Below, in pieces: positions 8,966 through 15,325 of a stretch of DNA of 15,325 bases. The stretch lies in NCBI GenBank assembly GCA_003024985.2, contig PXIH01S0019287.1; one strand, written 5' to 3'. The position numbers and the translations under genes were made by a program. The notes below the pieces were generated by a model. That model had not been told where the DNA came from and searched no databases. It was given only the letters and a program-made list of their open reading frames with translations. Origin of the DNA: Euperipatoides rowelli (Eukaryota > Onychophora > Udeonychophora > Euonychophora > Peripatopsidae). Every line of letters starts with the position of its first letter. Position 1 is the first letter of the stretch.

Positions 8966-9641
8966 AGTGACTCTTTTCAAGATTTAGGCACAATACCAAG
9001 CCTGAGAGAGAGGGTCACCATTTCGGCTATAAATCCAGAAAAAAATTCTGGGAACAATCTAATTAAATTGTTTGATATTTCGTCCATTCCTACTGTTACT
9101 GAAACTTTCAAATTTCTAATGATATGCATTACTAATTCTCTATCAAAATGCCATTTACCTTGGTCTTAACTTGTTCCCCCTTTAAATCTGAGCAAATCAT
9201 TTGTTCTTGCTCAATAAAATGATCCATAAAACAATTTGCGATCTCTTTTAAATCTGTTATGTCAATTTCTTTTACTTTTATTCCATTAATTTCTATACTA
9301 TTACTTTTTTTTTTAATTGTAATATTTAAACACATATTCCGGATCGTGTTCAATTTTTTTTTTTTCAATTTGGATTAGTAGAATCCATTTTTTTCCCGAA
9401 ATCTTGGTGGAGTGAAAAGGGTTAAGAAACTGTTGAACATTTAACTACCAATGTGATGATGGAACATCATGCTAAAAAAATTACCCAAGGTGGGAACTCA
9501 TCAGGTGAAAAGCATCCTAGACAGAATTTTTTTTATATGTCTCCTGAAACATTGCATACCGAGCTGTTATTTTTTTTTGTGGTTCAGGTGATGATTGTCT
9601 GTATTCTCTCTGAAATTACACTGAACAGTGATTAGCGACTA

Positions 9642-9732
9642 GATCTTGTAAAACGATAAAACAATTGAAAAATTTCTTGCATAAAAGCTATTTTGGATTC
9701 CGATGATTACAGCATCATCTAGTGTTATCTTT
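9642..9732 (+). repeat. Diverged tandem unit A (~91 bp), left of the solo LTR
   Basis: The segment beginning tcttgtaaaac at 9644 and running to catcatctagtg matches the segment starting at 10781 at roughly three quarters of positions by eye. With the LTR and one target duplication removed, the two segments become contiguous tandem copies. No function is apparent. Confidence 0.7.
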
Positions 9733-10774
9733 TGTAACGATGGGTCTGGATAGGGAATGTGTGAGTGTATAAATAAATACTAAGTATATAATATAATCCT
9801 GTAGGATAGCTCTTCCCGTTTCCCTATAGGACTAGCCACATTACAAGATATAGAAAGGGGTTGAGGGGCGGTCTCTTCTCTTGAGCGTGGCGGCTGAAAT
9901 AAAGATTATATAAATAACCACGGACAAGATCTAGGAGGTAAGATATACAGGTTTATTATATTTATAAGCGTATGAATAATATACTGCTCTATAACCTGAT
10001 ATATAAATATATATTATATAATGATAGGGATTGTACACAGTTCAATGCTCAGAAGTAAGACATTCGAGAGCCCTTAAATATTAATAATATACCTGTTGCC
10101 ATTCTTGGTGATGGCAGTCCAGGACATCAGTCTTTCATATCAGAGAGCAAGCATGAGCAGCAACTTTACAGCCAGGAGAAGGTGTAAAAAGGAACAACTT
10201 AAAGGTAGTATCGTACGTATAAACAATTTTGAACAGTGTATTGGTTCTAACTACTTGTAGCCTATATCGGTCGAGTATGATGTCTCCAACAAGACTGGTT
10301 GGAAATGTTCCATCCAGGCTTTATATAGTTGTCGTTTATTCTAAAAGATATGCTGCAGGAAAGCATGTTGCTTGTTGCGGAAGATGATGAACGTGTAGGA
10401 TATATTTCTCTATTATGGTAACAGGTAAACAAACAGGTAACAAGCTGGGTTCTCGGTTTGCAGGTTTACTGAATATCCTCAAAGTATGTATCTAAAAGAA
10501 ATACAATTATTATATTATAATAAGTAATCATTATATTGTTATAGAGTTAACAGTTTATAAAGTTCATAGGTTATATTCTCTTATGATAATGACAGGTTAT
10601 CTTATCAAAGCTTAGGGACTCTCTGTTTAATTATAATAATTATCTAAATATAAAGATAATAGTCTACTATGGTATTACAGTATATAACAATACCTGGTTA
10701 TAGTAAGCTATTCATATGCAGTTGTGTAACAAGGCAGGGGGGTAATGGTTAGGGCGGGACTAGCATCCGTTACA
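9733..10774. mobile_element. Solo LTR of an LTR retrotransposon
   Basis: It starts TGTAACGATG and ends CATCCGTTACA, the TG...CA rule with inverted termini. CTTT precedes it (9729-9732) and follows it (10775-10778), a 4-bp target duplication. The length, 1042 bp, suits a long LTR. There is no internal coding region and no second LTR, so it most likely arose by recombination between two LTRs. Possible promoter and polyadenylation words (tataaataaata near 9768, aataaa near 9898) are visible, but such words are common in AT-rich DNA. Ty3/gypsy or BEL/Pao origin cannot be decided from the LTR alone; BEL elements usually make 5-bp duplications. A DNA transposon with TGTAACGGATG ends is a weaker alternative. 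Orientation is not established. Confidence 0.68.
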
Positions 10775-10780
10775 CTTTGG

Positions 10781-10866
10781 TCTTGCAAAACTACAAGATA
10801 GTTGAACATTTTCCTCCATAGAAGCCATTTTAGATTCATGTGATTGCAGCGCCATCTATTTTACCC
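10781..10866 (+). repeat. Diverged tandem unit B, right of the solo LTR
   Basis: Partner of the unit at 9642-9732. It shares tcttg.aaaac, ttgaa, the .atttt.gattc block, tgatt.cag and catct. The divergence shows the duplication predates the LTR insertion. Confidence 0.7.
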
Positions 10867-11517
10867 ATCATGCAACAATTAAGAAACAAAAACTTTATGA
10901 GTTTACATTACCATAAACTGTTGCTATTATGCAAAACAGTTATTTTTTAAAATGATATTATATAATGTGTGTTTAGGAGTTTTACATTTTTAAAATTTTG
11001 TTTCTATTTTCTAGTTTCCTGGAAAATCATTTTGTTATTTTTTTTTCTTCTAATAAATTTATTACAAATGTATATTTTTAGTTATAAACACGAATCAATA
11101 AAACAAATTAAAAACGGCTGTTCTAATTATGCAATTATTTAAATCAATAAAGTCAATCGTTAAAATTTGTGTCAAGTTTTTCAGTGGATTGATTGGGGAG
11201 TTATCTGAAACATAATGTTAATTAAAGAATATTGCAATGTAAAATCTTTAGATCATAAATACCAATACCTTTTTTCCCCCATAATTCTTTGAATTAATTA
11301 AAACAAATGGATAGAAAAAAATTAAGCTTTTAATTAGTTAAACCAAAATTTAATTTGATTAACGCTGTATAAGATTTCCTTGTTTTCATATTAAAAGTAC
11401 AATAAGATTTATTGTTTTCTTATGTTTTATTCAAATTTACAAATATTCTATTTTTAATTATATGCAATCATAATTCTAGTGATTAACCCCTTTGGACTTG
11501 GCATTCTAATATTAGCA
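10867..11517. other. AT-rich non-coding stretch, nothing recognised
   Basis: No gene, RNA or paired repeat is found. A TTAACCCCTTTGGACT word near 11483 resembles a piggyBac-type end but has no inverted partner in the window. Confidence 0.5.
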
Positions 11518-11525
11518 CAAATACT
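11518..11525 (+). repeat. Left 8-bp target-site duplication
   Basis: The sequence caaatact directly precedes the TIR element and is repeated exactly at 11775-11782. Confidence 0.8.
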
Positions 11526-11774
11526 GTTCAGATTCCGTTAAATGCCCACCAACGTAATTAATGTTAGGAGTCGTGTGACAACTAAATCATAGTAGCATGT
11601 GGAATTAGTGTTTTTTCTTGCTGAATTTAGTATATTTTCTTTATAGTCCTAACCTTACCATAACCCTGAACCCTAGGATAATCTAGAGGTGAAAAATATT
11701 TTGCTGAGCGCCGATCTAGATAATTTCAATTTACTATCCTCAGCCATATTGGTGGGCAGATAATGGAATCTAAC
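11526..11774. mobile_element. 249-bp TIR element (MITE) with 8-bp target duplication, superfamily unassigned
   Basis: The left end gttcagattccgtta continues aatgcccaccaac. The inverted right end reads gttagattccattatctg then cccaccaat. About 30-bp terminal inverted repeats therefore match at most positions. Perfect 8-bp duplications (caaatact) flank it. It has no coding capacity. An 8-bp duplication fits the hAT, P or Merlin groups, but the termini begin GTT rather than the CA/CAG usual for hAT and P, so I leave the superfamily open. A CCTAACC-rich run at about 11647-11675 lies inside it. Confidence 0.78.
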
Positions 11775-11782
11775 CAAATACT
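11775..11782 (+). repeat. Right 8-bp target-site duplication
   Basis: Exact copy of 11518-11525 immediately after the right terminal inverted repeat. Confidence 0.8.
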
Positions 11783-12400
11783 TACTCTGGCTTTCTACAA
11801 TACTGTTAAACATTTTTGGTATCTAAATATCTTTTCCTACTAAAAATATATTCAAACATCACAGTAACTTTAAACGTTTCACTATAGATGGCAGCAATGT
11901 TTGCATTGCTTAAATAGGCCCCCATTGGCACATTTAATTAAAATGGCCACCTAGTAAAAAGAAGCTCTGTGGCAGAGGTGGCTGGTATATGGGGTGGGGG
12001 GTGCTTGTACAGTTCAAACAGAATGTTATCAGCTGGGACTATAAGCCCATCAATGGGATCCAGGGTTTGAGTCCTTGGGAACTGTTAGGTTATAAGGTTT
12101 TATATCCTTAAAATGAGCTCTGCTGATACTTAAAAATTCTGAAATTTAAAATCATTTAAATAACATACAAAACGTTGTATACATTAGAAATAATATTTTC
12201 TTATTTTTATAATTTTTATAAAATTATTCTATTTTTTTTTTCTAGGTTAAATTTTCATTTGCAGCATTTTATTTCACCTCTCTTAATACCACATATACCT
12301 ATAGTTATATTGAATTTCTTTCAAAGTTCAGGATATTTTAAAGATTGTTCTCCAAAATGTAAATGTTTATGTAATTTTTAATGTTTGACTGATTGTATAA
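11783..12400. other. Non-coding stretch with a G-rich run and a tRNA-like patch
   Basis: A G-rich run (ggtatatggggtggggggtg, about 11983-12002) precedes a weak tRNA-like patch at 12020-12090. The short frame open at 12175-12381 is low-complexity AT-rich translation and is not called a gene. Confidence 0.5.
12020..12090 (+). other. Degenerate tRNA-like patch (possible SINE head)
   Basis: A B-box-like ggtttgagtcc (12064-12074) differs from GGTTCGANTCC by one base. A weak A-box-like ttatcagctggg lies at 12026-12036, at tRNA-like spacing. A T-arm can be drawn (ccagg/ccttgg) only with a bulge, and no clean acceptor or anticodon stem forms. It is not a functional tRNA. It could be an old tRNA-derived SINE head unlike the one at 4515 and 5605. 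Confidence 0.25.
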
Positions 12401-12649
12401 AATTGATTGATTATGATCAAGTTGATCATGATTTGAACTCTAAAAGCCTGACATGTTTTTTTTTTTTTCAAATTATTAGAGGGTTTATGAAATAAATACA
12501 TATAATAATTCACACTTTAGACCCCTGGCCCAATCAGATGTGGGCCTAATTACAAAGTCTAAATACTTTCTATATATATACACTGTATATAAAAAAAAAA
12601 CATTTAAAAAAAAATATACATATAACAAACAATCTAAAAAAAAATTGCG
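12401..12649. other. AT-rich stretch, probably including LINE 3' flank
   Basis: Contains a 17-bp near-perfect palindrome (atgatcaa g ttgatcat, 12413-12429) and T/A runs. The segment nearest 12650 may be 3' untranslated sequence of the minus-strand LINE, but no clear terminus is visible. Confidence 0.4.
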
Positions 12650-13404
12650 CTGACAAGACTACAGATCTAACCATACATGTTCAGAATAGCTAAAAGTTGG
12701 GAATGGGAGAAGTGGCATAATGTTTAGTTTTTATAAACGGTCTAGAAATTTTACCAGCATTTCTAGTCACCCTACCAGATAATTCAGATTGTAAAACCGG
12801 ACACAATGCTGGATAGAGTTGAAAGAAAGACTTAGCAAATTTAATGGATAACTGGATTCTTCTTTTTTCCAATGAGTCAATATTAAAGAACTCCAAAGCA
12901 CTTTCATAAGTATTAAAGTTAGCCCCCAAAATAATCCTTAAAATTCTCACTTGAAAACCCTCAATAGACTTATTTGTTCTTTAGTCAAACCACCTGACCA
13001 AACCACACACGCATAATCTAAAATTGGCAAAATAAATCTTATACATATTAATTAGTACTTTAAGTGTCACATTTAACCTTTTAAGTTTGTACAAAATAAA
13101 AATTATTTTCCTCACAGATATTAATAGTTCATTAACATGCACGTTCCACTTCATGTTGTTTTGAATGAACAGGNCCAGGATTTTGTTACAGTTATTAATT
13201 TCTATATTTGTATGATTAATTTGATGGGTTTGATCTCTATAAATGTATAAATTTATAATTTTGAAAATAATTTTACTATTAAAAGCTTGACAGGAAATAA
13301 TAAATTTAAAGACTGAATTTAAATCTTTTTATTATCATTAATTATAATTTTCTGTATACAAATCAAATCTTTCTTAACACTGATATATTTTGTATATCCT
13401 AATC
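12650..13404 (-). pseudogene. Decayed LINE, reverse-transcriptase thumb and C-terminal region
   Basis: Minus-strand remnant. Near the hAT edge a frame reads YTKYISVKKDLICIQK (about 13341-13391), a thumb-like segment. NKILxLFIQNNMKWNVHVN (about 13135-13190) follows and matches the ILGIIVQNNFKW block of the LINE at 1410-3060. The ambiguous base at 13174 falls in the codon expected to be glycine. Next comes a frameshifted YKLKRLNVTLKV and WSGGLTKEQ. The 12690-12950 frame holds RILRIILGANFNTYESALEF, SLEKRRIQLSIKFAKSFF and the typical end TSPIPNF. The palm motifs are missing, so only the 3' third is present up to the hAT insertion at 13405. It is a relative of the first LINE but not a near copy. 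Confidence 0.85.
13397..13404 (+). repeat. Left 8-bp target duplication of the hAT-like element
   Basis: tcctaatc, repeated at 14154-14161. The shared C at 13404 leaves a one-base ambiguity in the element's left edge. Confidence 0.8.
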
Positions 13405-14153
13405 CAGGGATTCTCAAACTGTGGTTTTAAAGTATCAGTAGTGGTATATTAAGTTGTTTCAGATGGTACATAGAGATGTAACAAAAAGACAAATACATAT
13501 ATAGATATCCAGTATATTACAAATCAGTCATTTTCTTTTGCTATAAAATGCATTATTTGCACTTGGTTATCAATAGGTCAAAGTTCGTAATAATAATCAT
13601 TGTGCAGTTAGTTAACCCTTTCCACTCCAACGACTGTAATATGAAAACATATTTTCTTTACAATTCATCAATCATTGTTCGCCTCAAAAATGCTTCAAAT
13701 TAGTAAAATTTATGTTCAAAGGGACTAAAATATATTTGATTTTAGTCAAACCAAATTATTTTTAAAAAAAAACTAAAATTTAAATCAGGGGATTTAAAAG
13801 ATTGCAATCAATGAAATTAAAAAATGTCTTCATATTACCGTCAGTGGAGTGGAAGGGGTTAAGTTATGATGTATCATATTTTATGTTCAATTTTAATTTT
13901 TTTTAATGACCGTGTTTAAGATTGTACAAGACGAAAATGGACATTGAATAAAATAAATAATAACTTACAGTGCAATAATTAATACAATAAAACTGACTTT
14001 TTGATTAGATTGTTAATTATATTCTGTTCGTCATCTGACCATAAATGGGTAACTTACTCTTGGTTGCACAACGCCCAAATTATGAAATATGCACATTAAT
14101 TTTTAGCCAGTTATTTAAATGGTACAACGTTCCAAAAGTTTGAGAACCCCTGG
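13405..14153. mobile_element. Non-autonomous hAT-like transposon
   Basis: The left terminus cagggattctcaaact pairs with the inverted right terminus (c)caggggttctcaaact, differing at one position in 16. The CAGGG start, TTCTCAAAC motif and 8-bp target duplication (tcctaatc on both sides) are classic hAT features. The element is about 749 bp with no transposase coding. About 243 bp of it is a nested piggyBac-type MITE, so the original element was about 500 bp. It inserted at the upstream end of the LINE fragment at 12650-13404, so it is younger than that LINE. Confidence 0.85.
13616..13858. mobile_element. piggyBac-type MITE nested in the hAT-like element
   Basis: Flanked by TTAA at 13612-13615 and 13859-13862. 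The left terminus ccctttccactccaac continues gactgtaatatgaaaacat. The inverted right terminus ccccttccactccact continues gacggtaatatgaagacat. The ~35-bp inverted repeats match at most positions. TTAA duplication plus a CCC(T/C)TT start is the piggyBac superfamily signature. At 243 bp it has no coding capacity and would need a transposase in trans. Confidence 0.88.
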
Positions 14154-14161
14154 TCCTAATC
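14154..14161 (+). repeat. Right 8-bp target duplication of the hAT-like element
   Basis: tcctaatc, exact copy of 13397-13404. Confidence 0.8.
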
Positions 14162-14880
14162 AATAGTGTACCATATGTTAATACTATATCAATAGCATTA
14201 TCCCACACCGTCTCTTTATTCTCATTTAAATGACAAATATTATTATTTATTAAAACGATTAAGAATCATATGAAGAAAATAGTTATTTATTTTTGCAGAT
14301 GAATGGATTGAAAATACAAAAGTTTGGAGGAAGTTCAAAGATAGATTATATTTGAATTGTGTGCAGTCTTTAGATAAGAACATTAAAAAAAAAAAAATTG
14401 GTGTGGAGGGGTGAAACATCAAAAATTGCCGACATTGGACGACAGCTTTCATAAACAGTTCACCAAACAATAGTTTCTCCCAGAAAATTTTCAACTCAGA
14501 TGGGTAATTTACAATTTTGTCTCATTATGTTAGAAAAATTGTTGAATTTCAACATTTTTTTTTTAGTTTTTTTTTATATAACTTTAAAATTTCTTTTTAG
14601 TGTGTTATTTAAATTTTAGTGTATTATTTAAATTGAAATCACACAAATTTTTAGTTACATTGTAAAATAAACATTTGATCTAATAAGACATCATACTTTC
14701 AAGACACAAAATATGGGAAGTATGAAATCTCAAATATTTATGTAATTTTGTTTATTTTCTTAATACAGATACAGTGTTATTACAAATAAATCATCGGGTT
14801 ACAAAATACTATATTTGTAAAGTATTATAAATAAACACATGAGTAATACATGAAAATAAGTAGAAATTGTTCAAATGTTG
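14162..14880. other. AT-rich non-coding stretch right of the hAT-like element
   Basis: The first ~70 bp resume the sequence interrupted by the hAT insertion and may continue the LINE remnant, though no firm RT motif is seen. A splice-acceptor-like tatttatttttgcag (about 14285-14299) precedes a ~38-codon plus-strand frame ending at the tga near 14416. The minus-strand frame 14243-14494 overlaps it. Neither resembles a family I know. Confidence 0.4.
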
Positions 14881-14889
14881 GTTACAACA

Positions 14890-14990
14890 CTACAAACGTT
14901 CAATGTGTCCTCCGCTCATTAAGCTTCATAAACACGATCATTCCTGGATTTAAATTTTGGAATGAATGCTCCAAATCTCATCGTGTGTAT
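14890..14990 (-). pseudogene. Possible C-terminal tail of a mariner-like transposase
   Basis: On the minus strand MSGGHIERL is followed directly by a stop (14890-14919). Many IS630/Tc1/mariner transposases end in GGHIEHL or GGHFEHL just before the stop. A frameshifted upstream segment (FIPKFKSRNDRVYEA) could be the preceding helix. No DDE motifs, TIRs or TA duplication are identified, so the call rests on one short motif and may be coincidence. Confidence 0.25.
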
Positions 14991-15036
14991 AGCCTTCATT
15001 CCAAGAATGTCAGAGTTTTTTTTTTTTTGGATTGAT

Positions 15037-15060
15037 GGATTTCTGATCTGTCAGAAATCC
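15037..15060. repeat. Hairpin, 10-bp perfect stem, 4-nt loop
   Basis: ggatttctga (15037-15046) and tcagaaatcc (15051-15060) pair perfectly around tctg. A T-run precedes it at 15016-15028. No function can be assigned. Confidence 0.8.
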
Positions 15061-15325
15061 GAGAATTAATGACAGAAATGACACTCCAAAACTGACTGTG
15101 TATACACAAAAGTTGACCATACGCATGTACTAACAAGAAGGTTTCAGGGCAGCATCTTTCTAAACATTTGCACAGTTTTTGTTTGTTAATAGTTGCACGC
15201 TGTTGTTTACTTGCATTAATCAATCAAGAAAATGGCTAAGAAAATCGTGTTTTTCTTAATTCACCTGAATTTTTAAAAGATTTTATTCAACTATATAAAA
15301 ACAATCCATGCTTATGGAAAGTTAA
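15061..15325. other. Terminal stretch, nothing recognised
   Basis: The minus-strand frame 14996-15223 covers part of this end. It shows no recognisable domain and runs through the hairpin and T-run, so it is not called a gene. Confidence 0.45.

Larger units (their letters stand above)
7578..9370 (-). pseudogene. Decayed CR1/L2-type LINE, ORF2 reverse transcriptase to C-terminus
   Basis: Read on the minus strand from about 9368: a linker (INGIKVKEIDITDLKEIAN), then GMDEISNNLIR and INPIYKKG (about 8936-8959). The RT blocks RPICLTNSFGKIAERV (about 8861-8912), ENQFG and FDLQNA follow. PQGAVLS (8510-8530) and an intact YADD box (8435-8446) come next, then the thumb (RYLDLGIMIDDRLNFSSQ). The C-terminal domain is LRGNLIYTYK, NGHRYQIKI and IWNGLPGYVVESASLNGFK, ending at the stop at 7671. 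The reading frame changes several times, between 8408 and 8277 and near 7990, so it is dead despite the intact YADD. The endonuclease is missing: a 5' truncation near the T-run at 9353-9365. C-terminal RGH/WNxLP motifs point to the CR1/L2/Rex group. A 48-bp palindrome interrupts it just after INPIYKKG. The plus-strand frame at 8472-8720 is its antisense shadow. Confidence 0.9.
7475..9425. mobile_element. Possible piggyBac-type element carrying a LINE insertion
   Basis: TTAA at 7475-7478 is followed by tcttttccactccaa. In inverted orientation TTAA at 9422-9425 is preceded by ggagtgaaaaggg. These ends resemble those of the clear TTAA element at 13616-13858 (ccctttccactccaa). piggyBac-superfamily elements duplicate TTAA and often start CCCTTT. 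Between the ends lie about 100 bp of left-end DNA, a LINE remnant, and about 50 bp of right-end DNA. Similarity between the two ends beyond about 13 bp is weak, so they may be from two separate elements. Confidence 0.35.

Noticed and set aside
9453-9635. 60-codon plus-strand frame
   Set aside because: Short, contains T-run-encoded residues, and shows no family resemblance or gene context.
11483-11500. piggyBac-like end TTAACCCCTTTGGACT
   Set aside because: No inverted partner with a flanking TTAA is present in the window.
14285-14416. Splice-acceptor-like site followed by a ~38-codon frame, as a possible terminal exon
   Set aside because: Acceptor-like pyrimidine runs with AG are common in this AT-rich DNA. 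No donor, upstream exon or recognisable protein was found, and the frame ends in an A-run-encoded lysine stretch.
1-15325. CRISPR array, bacterial operon, phage or plasmid origin
   Set aside because: No regular direct-repeat/spacer pattern, no ribosome-binding sites with gene trains, and all protein matches are eukaryotic retroelement or transposon remnants.

Overview
This window looks like AT-rich, repeat-packed, non-coding DNA from a metazoan nuclear genome, probably an invertebrate. I find no intact host gene, no bacterial-type operon, no rRNA and no convincing functional tRNA. The evidence for a eukaryote is the transposon content: three decayed non-LTR retrotransposons, a Ty3/gypsy pol fragment, two copies of a tRNA-derived SINE, a solo LTR, a Helitron-like element, a hAT-type element, piggyBac-type TTAA elements and one unassigned TIR element. 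The species cannot be named from the sequence. Single ambiguous bases (N) occur at 4615 and 13174.

Layout, left to right. 1-1410 is AT-rich filler with one 166-bp tandem duplication. 1410-3060 (+) is a frameshifted LINE with a recognisable reverse-transcriptase core. 3623-4024 is a 15-bp minisatellite. 4497-5926 is a composite: an 18-bp direct repeat, a SINE head, a gypsy RT/RNase H fragment, a full SINE with poly(A), and the same 18-bp repeat again. 6443-7136 is a Helitron-like element with four internal ~150-167-bp repeats. 7475-9425 has piggyBac-like ends and holds a CR1/L2-type LINE on the minus strand (7578-9370), which carries an unusual 48-bp perfect palindrome. 9733-10774 is a solo LTR with a 4-bp target duplication, inserted into an older ~91-bp tandem duplication. 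11526-11774 is a small TIR element with a perfect 8-bp target duplication. 12650-13404 (-) is a third LINE, related to the first. 13405-14153 is a hAT-like element with 8-bp target duplications, and a 243-bp piggyBac-type MITE lies inside it. The last kilobase holds only a weak mariner-like transposase tail and a small hairpin.

Nothing here forms a working pathway. The value of the window is in its nesting, which gives relative ages: LINE before hAT before piggyBac MITE, and tandem duplication before LTR. Two structures stand out. The SINE-gypsy-SINE composite appears to have moved as one retrotransposed unit. The double fold-back scar inside the CR1-type LINE looks like a preserved record of an unusual DNA-break repair.
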